Assembly (NCBI GenBank): GCA_934130235.1
Contig: CAKOXU010000015.1
Coordinates: 1 to 20,581, forward strand
Length of the DNA: 20,581 nt
Source: an uncultured Bacilli bacterium
GTDB lineage: Bacteria > Bacillota_I > Bacilli_A > RF39 > UBA660
Direction of reading: 5' to 3'
Numbering within the stretch: position 1 is the first letter of the stretch; each line of letters begins with the position of its first letter. This document shows, piece by piece, positions 13,974 through 20,398 of the stretch. Under the pieces are notes generated by a model that was given only the letters and a program-made list of their open reading frames with translations, had not been told where the DNA came from and did no database searches. The translations under genes and the position numbers were made by a program.

Positions 13974-14735
13974 ATGGGATTTTTTGATAAAGTTAAAAAT
14001 ATGTTTACTGAGGAAGTAGAGGATGAGGTCAAGGTTGAAAAAATACAACAAGAGGTAAGACATGTACCAATAAAATCTCCAAATGTAAAAGATAAAAATG
14101 AAGAAATAGAGAATGAAATTATTGAGAGATTTAGGCCTGTTGAAACACCACAGTCAGTATTTTTTGATGATGCAGCTTTTAGTGATTTAACTTATGAAGA
14201 AAAAGAAGAAAAAAAGGAAATAAAGGACGAAATTAAAACTTATGATAGACCTTCTTTATATAGAGAAAGAGATAGGGAAATAAAGGAAGAGAAAAAGGAA
14301 GAAGTAAAATTTAAACCAACACCAATTATTTCACCTGTTTATGGAGTATTGGATAAGAACTATCATAAAGAAGATATAGTATCAAAAAGTGATTCTAATG
14401 ATAGTGTTGTTGATGAAGAAAAAGATGCGATTGATGCAATTAGAAATAAAGCATATGGTACTTTGGAAGATGAACTTGAAAATACTTTATTTGGGCAAAA
14501 TTCTATTTTGTTTAAGGATAATATAAAGGAAGAAGATACAAGTTCTAGTGATGATTTGTTGGATGATCTAACAGATGATATAGGTAAAGAACTGGATGAA
14601 CTTTTAAGTAAAAAGAATAAAAAAGAAGAGAAAAAAGAAGAAAAAGAAAGTAGTAAAAATGAAGATGAAGATGATTTGTTAGGTTTTATTGATTCTACTT
14701 TATATAACAAAGGGGATGAAGAAGATGATTATTGA
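13974..14735 (+). CDS. Acidic, largely disordered protein with membrane-binding-like N-terminal helix
   Basis: The 253 residues are dominated by Glu, Asp and Lys and appear mostly disordered. The N-terminus MGFFDKVKNMF is an amphipathic helix of the type that tethers proteins such as SepF or FtsY to the membrane. Short conserved-looking islands follow (RPVETPQSVFFDDAAFSDLTYEE, TPIISPVYGVLDKNY, YGTLEDELENTLFG). The C-terminal third carries two related DDLL segments (DDLLDDLTDDIGKELDELLS and DDLLGFIDSTLYNKG). This looks like an adaptor with linear binding motifs. RBS GGTGAG (13965-13970). Its last 11 bases overlap the next gene. No family is recognised; a role in division or envelope assembly is inference only. 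Confidence 0.8.
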   Translation: MGFFDKVKNMFTEEVEDEVKVEKIQQEVRHVPIKSPNVKDKNEEIENEIIERFRPVETPQSVFFDDAAFSDLTYEEKEEKKEIKDEIKTYDRPSLYRERDREIKEEKKEEVKFKPTPIISPVYGVLDKNYHKEDIVSKSDSNDSVVDEEKDAIDAIRNKAYGTLEDELENTLFGQNSILFKDNIKEEDTSSSDDLLDDLTDDIGKELDELLSKKNKKEEKKEEKESSKNEDEDDLLGFIDSTLYNKGDEEDDY

Positions 14736-15018
14736 TTTAAATGATTTACTACCAATTATTTTGTTTATTGTTCTAATTATTTTAGTAATAATATGTATTA
14801 TTATAGGAATAAGATTAATTGGAACTCTTAATAAAGTTGATGGATTAATTGATGATGTTAATCTTAAAATGTCTAAGGTAGATGGTATATTTACTCTTAT
14901 TGATAAGACTACAGATTATGCATCTGGGATTAGCGATAAAATAATTAATTCAATAGTTAGTTTGTTTAGAATCTTCAAACGTAAGAATAGAAAGGATGAT
15001 AACGATGAAGAAGAATAA
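14725..15018 (+). CDS. DUF948-like single-pass membrane protein (YtxG-like)
   Basis: This 97-residue protein has an N-terminal membrane helix (about residues 8-30, rich in Ile and Leu), then a helical stretch with Asp/Lys heptads (LNKVDGLIDDVNLKMSKVDGIFTLIDK) typical of DUF948 proteins, and a basic-acidic tail. ATG at 14725 is chosen over ATG at 14716 because AAAGGGG directly abuts the first and is 9 bases from the second. It is directly followed by, and overlaps, a YtxH-family gene, the order seen in the Bacillus general-stress pair ytxG-ytxH. Biochemical role unknown even in Bacillus. Confidence 0.7.
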   Translation: MIIDLNDLLPIILFIVLIILVIICIIIGIRLIGTLNKVDGLIDDVNLKMSKVDGIFTLIDKTTDYASGISDKIINSIVSLFRIFKRKNRKDDNDEEE

Positions 15019-15412
15019 TGGATTAGGAAAGTTTGTTTTAGGAGCTGCACTTGGTGCATCATTAGGTATGCTTTTCGCACCAAAAACAGGTGCTGAGGCT
15101 AGAAAAGATTTAAAGAAAAAGGCTGATGAGTTATTAAATAAAGCTAAGGATATCGATATTGACGAGGTTAAAAAAACAGTAGAAGCTAAGACTGATGAGA
15201 TAATGATGGAATTACAAGATTTAGATAAAGAGAAGGCTTTAAAAATAGTTAAAACTAAATCTAAAGATATCCAAAAGAAAGCTAGTGATTTAGTAGATTA
15301 TGCAATTGAAAAAGGTACACCAGCTCTTGAAAAAGCAGCTAAATCATTAAAAGAGAAGGTTATTGTTGTAACAAAAGACATACTTAATAAACTAGAACAA
15401 GAAGAAAAATAA
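15005..15412 (+). CDS. ytxH: YtxH-family envelope/general stress protein
   Basis: This 135-residue protein opens with the YtxH signature: basic residues, a short Gly/Ala-rich membrane segment (FVLGAALGASLGMLFAP) and KTGAEARKDLKKKADE. The remainder is a charged amphipathic helix with repeats of about 35 residues (KAKDIDIDEVKKTVEAKTDEI, then KSKDIQKKASDLVDYAIEK). Start ATG 15005 is preferred over 14996 on RBS spacing (AAAGGA). The 14-bp overlap with the preceding gene implies coupled translation. In Bacillus such genes respond to general stress; nothing here shows that directly. Confidence 0.85.
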   Translation: MKKNNGLGKFVLGAALGASLGMLFAPKTGAEARKDLKKKADELLNKAKDIDIDEVKKTVEAKTDEIMMELQDLDKEKALKIVKTKSKDIQKKASDLVDYAIEKGTPALEKAAKSLKEKVIVVTKDILNKLEQEEK

Positions 15413-15424
15413 TCTTCTTGTTTA
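15398..15424 (+). terminator. Hairpin after ytxH
   Basis: CAAGAAGA (15398-15405) and TCTTCTTG (15413-15420) pair perfectly around AAAATAA, followed by TTTATATTT. It probably reduces, rather than stops, transcription into the next genes. Confidence 0.55.
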
Positions 15425-15443
15425 TATTTAAAAGAGGTGTATT

Positions 15444-15869
15444 ATGAAGAAATTAAATAAGAAAAAAATGATTATACTAGGGGTTGCTGTGTTAGTAGCT
15501 GTATTATTTATAATGGTTGTTATTAGTTTAACTGGTACTAATAGTAGTAAAAGATTAGATGGAGCTTCTTCTCATAAGCTAAGTAAAGAAGAAAAAACTA
15601 AAGTAAAAGAAGTAGTGGAATCTATTGGTGATGTTGAATCATTTAGTATGAAGATAAATAATAAAATTATTAGAATTCATTTTACTTTAAAAGAAGAGCA
15701 AAAAGTGGATGATGTAAAAAGTAAATGTAATGAAATTATAAAGAATATAGATAAGAAAAATTTGGAGTTTTATGATGTAGAAGTGTTTGTTTTATCTTCT
15801 CTTAAGGACAGTGAAGATTATCCAATTATAGGCTACAAGCATAAATCACAGGAAAGTTTTGTATGGTGA
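15444..15869 (+). CDS. Bitopic membrane protein with small extracellular domain, function unknown
   Basis: This 141-residue protein has a basic start (MKKLNKKK), one membrane helix (about 9-28) and an extracellular alpha/beta domain (VKEVVESIGDVESFSMKINN, then strands IRIHFTL and FYDVEVFVLSS). The strand-helix-strand pattern is loosely like the small domains of sporulation lipoproteins of the YhcN/YlaJ type, but similarity is too weak to assign. RBS AAGAGGTG precedes ATG. It ends 4 bp before the receptor gene, which begins with almost the same eight residues, so the two are probably co-expressed partners. Confidence 0.75.
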   Translation: MKKLNKKKMIILGVAVLVAVLFIMVVISLTGTNSSKRLDGASSHKLSKEEKTKVKEVVESIGDVESFSMKINNKIIRIHFTLKEEQKVDDVKSKCNEIIKNIDKKNLEFYDVEVFVLSSLKDSEDYPIIGYKHKSQESFVW

Positions 15870-15873
15870 TTAT

Positions 15874-17919
15874 ATGAAAAAATTAAATAAAAAAGTTGTT
15901 ATTATAGTTATCTCTTTGTTGGTGCTTATATTAGGATCTGTTATATTTTTATCTGTAAGTAAAGACAAAAGTTATTCTTTAACTTTAACAGAAAATAGAT
16001 GGATAGACAGCAATAAATATAATGTAGTTGATATTTCTCTTTTAAATGAAATTCCAGCTATTGCCTATGAAGGTAAAGGTGTTGCTTACGATTATTTTGA
16101 GTATTTAGAAAAAACTTATGGTATTAAGATAAATGTAGTTCCATATAAATTGGATGAGAATAGTGAAGCTGCAAATAAAACTGTTATAAAAAGCAAAATA
16201 TCATCAAATGATCTTGCACTATTAAAATCAAATATGATTTTATTAACAAAAGATAATAAGAAGTATAATAGCATAAGTGATATTACTAATTTAACTATAG
16301 GTATTGTTAAGGATGATAAAGATGAAGTATCTACTTATTTAAATAATGATAGTATTAATTATGTTGAGTATAATAATTATACAGATTTAAAGAATGCTTT
16401 ATTAAATGATAATAATAAGGGTGTAAATAGTATAGTTATCTTAAAGAGCTTTATAACTCGTGAGATTATAGAAAAGGATTTGGTAGTTGGCTATGATTTT
16501 TCTGATTTAAGCAAGTATATAACTATATCTATTTCTGAAGATAAAACTTTGAAAAGTATATTATCTAAGACATACAATAAGTGGTCTAAGAATAATTATA
16601 CTGAAAAATATAATTCATATTTATTAGATAATTATTTTGAGTTTAAAAATATAACAGAATTAGACCAAAGAAACTTGAAAAGTAAGAGTTATGTATACGG
16701 ATTTATAGATGATGGTATTTATAATAAATTACATGGTAATGAAATTACTGGTATCAATGCTTTAGTACTTAAAGGATTTAATGAATTTTCAAATGTTGCT
16801 ATTACTTATGTGAAATACAATAGTATAAGTAAGATAAGAAATGATTATAATTCTGGTAAAGTGGACTTTGTTTTTTCAAGTTTAGGTATTACTTCTAATA
16901 ATGATTTTAATACAGTTGGTATTTTTAATAAACAAATGGTAGTTGTTTCAAATGTAGCTAATAATGTAGTAGTTTCTTCTCTAAAATCATTAAAAAATAA
17001 AGATGTTTCTGTTATTAAGGATTCTGCTATTGAAAAAGAATTAATTTCTTTGGGAATTAAAGTAAAAGCCTATAATAATATGAATGATTTAATTAAAGGT
17101 TTTTCAGAAAAAGATATATTAATAATGGATTTAGAGAACTATAATTATTATAAGAGTAGTAAATTTAAAGATTGTAAGATTGATTTTATTGAAAATACTG
17201 CTGATTTTTATAATTTTACAATTAATGATAATGACTCTAATAAAATATTTAAATCATTATTTAATTTCTATTTAAATTATTCTGACATGAATGAAATGTT
17301 ATCTACTAATTATGAGAGTATTGCCTATGAAAATAGTAATATTGTCCTAATATTAATAATAATTATTATTATATTATTGTTATATGTAGGTATTGATTCT
17401 TATAATCATGCTAAAGTTATGTTTAAAAATGTAAAAAAAAATAGAAAAACACATTTTACAAAAGAAGAAAAATTAAAATATATTGATCAATTAACTTCCC
17501 TTAAGAATAGAGCATATTTAAACTCTAAAATAGAGGAGTGGGATGAATCAGAGGTTTATCCTCAGGCTATTATAATTATAGATTTAAACAATGTATCGTA
17601 TGTTAATGATAATTATGGTAGAGAAGAAGGAGATAAGATAATTGCTGAGGCAGCTAATGTCTTAATTCAAAATCAACTTCAAAATTCAGAAATAATTAGA
17701 TCAGATGGAAATGAGTTTTTAATTTATTTAGTTGGTTATACTGAAAAGCAGATAATTGCATATTTAAGAAAACTAAATAGACAATTAAAGGGTATTTCTC
17801 GTGGATTTGGATGTGCTTCTGGATATAGTATAATTACAGATGCTATTAAAACTATAGACGATGCAGTAAACGAGGCTACTATTGATATGAAAAATAATAA
17901 AGAAGAAATTGATTACTAA
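15874..17919 (+). CDS. Membrane receptor: two SBP-like sensor domains and degenerate GGDEF domain
   Basis: This protein has 681 residues. An N-terminal helix (6-27) precedes two extracellular domains resembling solute-binding family 3 (about 50-245, opening IPAIAYEGKGVAYDYFEYLEKTYGI, and about 270-475). A second helix (about 489-511) leads to a cytoplasmic GGDEF-type domain (about 530-675). That domain has the entry motif DQLTSLKNR and the IIDLNNVSYVNDNYGREEGDKI segment, but the signature loop is DGNEF (611-615) instead of GGDEF, and the end lacks the ADxAMYxAK motif. Diguanylate cyclase activity is therefore unlikely; nucleotide binding or partner control remains possible. The periplasmic-type sensors suggest detection of an amino acid or similar small molecule. 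ATG 15874 follows GGTGAT; a strong terminator follows the stop. Confidence 0.85.
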   Translation: MKKLNKKVVIIVISLLVLILGSVIFLSVSKDKSYSLTLTENRWIDSNKYNVVDISLLNEIPAIAYEGKGVAYDYFEYLEKTYGIKINVVPYKLDENSEAANKTVIKSKISSNDLALLKSNMILLTKDNKKYNSISDITNLTIGIVKDDKDEVSTYLNNDSINYVEYNNYTDLKNALLNDNNKGVNSIVILKSFITREIIEKDLVVGYDFSDLSKYITISISEDKTLKSILSKTYNKWSKNNYTEKYNSYLLDNYFEFKNITELDQRNLKSKSYVYGFIDDGIYNKLHGNEITGINALVLKGFNEFSNVAITYVKYNSISKIRNDYNSGKVDFVFSSLGITSNNDFNTVGIFNKQMVVVSNVANNVVVSSLKSLKNKDVSVIKDSAIEKELISLGIKVKAYNNMNDLIKGFSEKDILIMDLENYNYYKSSKFKDCKIDFIENTADFYNFTINDNDSNKIFKSLFNFYLNYSDMNEMLSTNYESIAYENSNIVLILIIIIIILLLYVGIDSYNHAKVMFKNVKKNRKTHFTKEEKLKYIDQLTSLKNRAYLNSKIEEWDESEVYPQAIIIIDLNNVSYVNDNYGREEGDKIIAEAANVLIQNQLQNSEIIRSDGNEFLIYLVGYTEKQIIAYLRKLNRQLKGISRGFGCASGYSIITDAIKTIDDAVNEATIDMKNNKEEIDY

Positions 17920-17931
17920 TTTCTTCTTTTT
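17899..17931 (+). terminator. Terminator of receptor gene / envelope cluster
   Basis: Twelve perfect base pairs (17899-17910 with 17918-17929) surround the loop GATTACT; T residues follow. The stop codon lies in the loop region. Confidence 0.85.
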
Positions 17932-17933
17932 GG

Positions 17934-17962
17934 TTGTATAATACATTTGTTTGTGTTATAAT
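17934..17962 (+). promoter_or_regulatory. recX promoter
   Basis: TTGTAT (17934-17939), a 17-bp spacer and extended -10 TGT-TATAAT (17957-17962) lie 18 bp before the recX start. The spacer carries a weak LexA-box-like sequence. Confidence 0.65.
17940..17953. promoter_or_regulatory. Weak candidate LexA box in recX promoter
   Basis: AATACATTTGTTTG matches 9 of 14 bases of CGAACATATGTTCG and contains the same ACATTTGT core found twice in the lexA promoter. It occupies the promoter spacer, like the box in front of the SOS micro-protein, but the outer bases are poor. Confidence 0.3.
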
Positions 17963-17979
17963 ACTTTTAGGAGGTATAT

Positions 17980-18717
17980 ATGAAGATAGAAAAAATAGAT
18001 GCCTTGAAAGGAAAGTATAATATTGTTATTGATGGAGAAAGTATTATAACTTATGAAGATGTAATACTTGAGAACGGATTGTTATATAAGAAAGAAATAG
18101 ATAAAAATACTTACAATAACATTCTTAAGAGTACTCAATTTTATGATATATATGATAAAGTAGTAAAGTTATTGCTTAAATCACGTAAAAGTGAACATCA
18201 AATAAATGATTATTTAGATAAAAAAAATATACCTGAATCTGATAAGATGCGTATAATAGAAAAACTAAAAAGCGTTAAATTAATTGATGATATTGCATAT
18301 GCTAAGGCTTTCATAAATGATAAATTATTATTGAATAAATGGGGAATTAATAAGATTAGATTAGAATTAATTAACCAAGATATAGATATAAATGTTATAG
18401 AAAACGAAATCAGTAATGTAGATGAGAGTATTTTGAACAGTAATATGGAAAAAATAATTATAAAAAAAATTAATTCTAATCATAAATATTCTAATTATCA
18501 ACTTAAAAATAAAATTTTACAAGATATGATTAATTTAGGATATAGGAAAGAATTAGTATTGGCGATTATTAATAAAAACATGGTGGATGATACCAAATTT
18601 GTAAAAAAAGAATATGATAGGTTATATAAACGATTAGCTAAAAAATATAGTGGTAAAGAGTTAGAATTTAAAATTAAACAAGGACTAATAAAAAAGGGAT
18701 TTGATGTAAAAAAATAG
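17980..18717 (+). CDS. recX: RecX, regulator of RecA
   Basis: RecX binds RecA filaments and limits or remodels them. This 245-residue protein has the RecX architecture of three-helix repeats: LLKSRKSEHQINDYLDKKNI, LIDDIAYAKAFINDKLLLNKWGINKIRLELINQDID (the strongest signature) and C-terminal YDRLYKRLAKKYSGKELEFKIKQGLIKKGF. Length is near the Bacillus protein. RBS AGGAGG precedes ATG. It has its own promoter after the terminator of the envelope cluster and is convergent with the PrsA-type gene, sharing a palindromic terminator. No recA is in the window; with lexA it belongs to DNA-damage control. Confidence 0.92.
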   Translation: MKIEKIDALKGKYNIVIDGESIITYEDVILENGLLYKKEIDKNTYNNILKSTQFYDIYDKVVKLLLKSRKSEHQINDYLDKKNIPESDKMRIIEKLKSVKLIDDIAYAKAFINDKLLLNKWGINKIRLELINQDIDINVIENEISNVDESILNSNMEKIIIKKINSNHKYSNYQLKNKILQDMINLGYRKELVLAIINKNMVDDTKFVKKEYDRLYKRLAKKYSGKELEFKIKQGLIKKGFDVKK

Positions 18718-18735
18718 AGGAATAATTATTCCTCT
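18716..18735. terminator. Bidirectional terminator recX / prsA
   Basis: AGAGGAATAATTATTCCTCT is a perfect 20-bp palindrome, flanked by a T tract on each strand. It contains the stop codons of both convergent genes (recX TAG at 18715-18717 partly, prsA TAA at 18728-18726). Confidence 0.9.
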
Positions 18736-19898
18736 GTTTTTTCATCATCATTACTATCAGTAGTTTTTGTACTATCTTTTATAGTTTTTTCATATGCTTT
18801 TTTTACTTTAGTATCTTTGATACTTAACTTATATTCTTTTCTTAATTCATCCCAAGCTGTTACTTGTAGAGTACTATCTGCAGCTAATTTTTCATTAGCA
18901 TAAGCTTTCTTTACCTCAGCTTTAATTTCTTTATATGGTTTTACTTTTTCTGAACTAACTTTTAATATAATATGATATCCATAAGACGTTTTAACTGGCT
19001 CAGCAGTATATTTACCATTCTTTAATTTTTTAGCAGCATTATAGAAGTTTTCTTCAACATCTTTCTTTTGGAAATCTTCAATTAAACCACCATTATTATA
19101 AGTTTGTGTATCATCTGAATATTCTTTAGCATATTTTTCAAATTTTGAATCTAAATCTTTAGAGTCAACTTTATCTAATTTCTTAATAATTTCTTTAGCT
19201 CTTTCTAAAGCTTCTTTATCTGCTTTTTCTGAATCTTCAGCATCTGAATCAACTTGTACTAAAATATGTTTTACAGTCAATGAATCTGAGTAATTGTTTT
19301 TGTAATATTCTTTTAATTCCTTTTCAGTAGCTTTATCACCAACATATTGAGAAACAGCCAATGATTTTTTATAATCTTTTAATACAAAATCATAGAACTC
19401 ATCTTCAGTACTAATTCCAGATAATCCTACATAATTAGTTAAGAAAGTTTTTAAATCTGTTTTATATTGTTCAGCGTAATCTTTATAATAATCTACAACT
19501 TCTTGAACATATTTTTTGTCATCTTTAGTAATTTTAACTTCTTTTTCAGCAATATACTCATCAATCATATTTACTAATTCAGTAGTACCATTTTGGTCTT
19601 TAAGTGTTTTGTATAAATCATCAGCAGTAATAGTTTTTCCTTTTAAAGTAGCAAGAACTTGTTTACCATCTTTAGTAGTAGGTATTCTTAAATAAACAAT
19701 ACTAAATATTAAACTTGAAAGTAATATAATAGCAATACAAGTAGAAATAACAAATGGAGTATTATCTAATAAGCTTCCTTTTTCTTCCTTTCTAACTACA
19801 ACCTCTTCTTTAACAACTTTTTTAGTTTCTTTTTTAGCTTGAGGTTTTTCAGTAGCCTTTTTAGTCTTTTTATTCTTTTCTTCTGTCTTCTTTGGCAT
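18726..19898 (-). CDS. prsA: Membrane-anchored parvulin-type foldase (PrsA-like peptidyl-prolyl isomerase)
   Basis: PrsA helps exported proteins fold outside the membrane. The 390 residues comprise a 45-residue Lys/Glu-rich cytoplasmic head, one membrane helix (48-70), a SurA/PrsA N-terminal chaperone region (about 80-200), a parvulin domain (about 207-315: VKHILVQV with His211, NNGGLIEDF, TSYGYHIILKV with His309) and a charged C-terminal helix. The parvulin core residues look intact. Unlike classical PrsA there is no lipobox: the anchor is a signal-anchor helix with an unusually long basic tail inside the cell. ATG 19898 follows GAAAGGAGAGG. It works with SecDF (also in the window) in secretion, by function not by operon. 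Confidence 0.88.
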   Translation of the reverse strand: MPKKTEEKNKKTKKATEKPQAKKETKKVVKEEVVVRKEEKGSLLDNTPFVISTCIAIILLSSLIFSIVYLRIPTTKDGKQVLATLKGKTITADDLYKTLKDQNGTTELVNMIDEYIAEKEVKITKDDKKYVQEVVDYYKDYAEQYKTDLKTFLTNYVGLSGISTEDEFYDFVLKDYKKSLAVSQYVGDKATEKELKEYYKNNYSDSLTVKHILVQVDSDAEDSEKADKEALERAKEIIKKLDKVDSKDLDSKFEKYAKEYSDDTQTYNNGGLIEDFQKKDVEENFYNAAKKLKNGKYTAEPVKTSYGYHIILKVSSEKVKPYKEIKAEVKKAYANEKLAADSTLQVTAWDELRKEYKLSIKDTKVKKAYEKTIKDSTKTTDSNDDEKTEE

Positions 19899-19943
19899 AA
19901 GCCTCTCCTTTCTAAAATACGATGTTTGCCACCATACATATTT

Positions 19944-19972
19944 ATTTTAGCAAAAAAAACCAGTAATTTCAA
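19944..19972 (-). promoter_or_regulatory. prsA promoter
   Basis: On the minus strand TTGAAA (19972-19967), 17 bp and an extended -10 TGC-TAAAAT (19949-19944) lie about 45 bp before the start codon. Confidence 0.75.
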
Positions 19973-20001
19973 TAAAAACATACACATATTCACAAAAAAT
20001 T

Positions 20002-20010
20002 CATAAAATA
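20002..20010 (+). promoter_or_regulatory. Possible mother-cell (sigma-K/E-type) -10 of YjcZ-like genes
   Basis: CATAAAATA fits the sigma-K -10 pattern CATANNNTA and is close to the sigma-E one. An AC-containing stretch (19981-19986) lies about 16 bp upstream where sigma-K needs only AC. No sigma-A promoter is evident. Distance to the RBS (20029-20035) is suitable. Chance matches are easy in such AT-rich DNA. Confidence 0.35.
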
Positions 20011-20043
20011 CTCTAGAAAAGATAAAAAAGGAGGAAAGATTAT

Positions 20044-20130
20044 ATGTGTTGTAATTCAGGAGCAAGCGGAGCTGCTATCGTTTTAGTATTATTCATTCTT
20101 TTAATAATCATACTTGGAGCATATATTTAG
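20044..20130 (+). CDS. YjcZ-like sporulation micro-protein (28 aa)
   Basis: This 28-residue protein is MCCNSGASG followed by one hydrophobic helix (AAIVLVLFILLIIILGAYI). The pattern of a short Cys/Gly/Ser head and a helix of the type LVLFILLIIxxGA at the very C-terminus is that of the YjcZ family of small sporulation membrane proteins. A strong RBS (AAAGGAGGAAAG) precedes ATG. Its stop codon is inside the RBS of the next, related gene, so they are a tandem co-translated pair. Two adjacent Cys could crosslink it in a spore coat (inference). Confidence 0.8.
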   Translation: MCCNSGASGAAIVLVLFILLIIILGAYI

Positions 20131-20142
20131 GAGGTGAACAAC

Positions 20143-20274
20143 TTGAGCACAAATACTAATACATGTTGTGAAAATAATGTGCCAACTGGATGCACAAAAA
20201 GTGGTGCTTCTTATATTATATTGATAGTATTATACATATTATTAGCTATAATATTAGGTTCCTATTGGTACTAA
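20143..20274 (+). CDS. YjcZ-like sporulation micro-protein (43 aa), TTG start
   Basis: This 43-residue protein starts at TTG (20143), fixed by a perfect RBS AGGAGGTGA (20129-20137). The head is Thr/Asn/Cys-rich (three Cys, two adjacent), and the tail is one hydrophobic helix ending LGSYWY. It is a longer relative of the preceding protein, keeping the CC pair, the GAS triplet before the helix and the LG-(A/S)-Y end. YjcZ-type proteins are small spore-associated membrane proteins of unknown mechanism. A strong terminator overlaps the stop codon. Confidence 0.8.
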   Translation: MSTNTNTCCENNVPTGCTKSGASYIILIVLYILLAIILGSYWY

Positions 20275-20298
20275 AAAAGAGGTTAACCTCTTTTTTTT
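20273..20298 (+). terminator. Terminator of YjcZ-like pair
   Basis: Perfect 12-bp arms (20273-20284 and 20285-20296; GAGGTT/AACCTC core with A and T tracts) start at the stop codon and end in eight T. Confidence 0.9.
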
Positions 20299-20325
20299 AC
20301 TATGTATATGTGCTATATTATTTTA

Positions 20326-20364
20326 ATGTTTAAAATTGTTAGACAAGATGTTTAAAATTTGTTA
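20326..20364. repeat. Direct repeat upstream of last gene
   Basis: ATGTTTAAAATTGTTA (20326-20341) and ATGTTTAAAATTTGTTA (20348-20364) repeat with a 22-bp period, differing by one extra T. They lie 35-73 bp upstream of the last gene and could be a two-site operator. No clear promoter hexamers are visible here. Confidence 0.45.
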
Positions 20365-20398
20365 AACTGATTTAAATTGGATGATTTAAAAGAATTAA

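Noticed and set aside
14363..14710. Minus-strand serine-rich open frame
   Set aside because: Poly-Ser is the antisense reading of the Glu/Asp-rich codons of the acidic protein gene on the plus strand.
13974..14735. SepF or FtsY for the acidic protein
   Set aside because: Only the first dozen residues resemble them; the SepF fold and the FtsY GTPase domain are absent.
15874..17919. Active diguanylate cyclase
   Set aside because: The GGDEF loop is DGNEF and the C-terminal signature is degenerate; catalysis is not supported.
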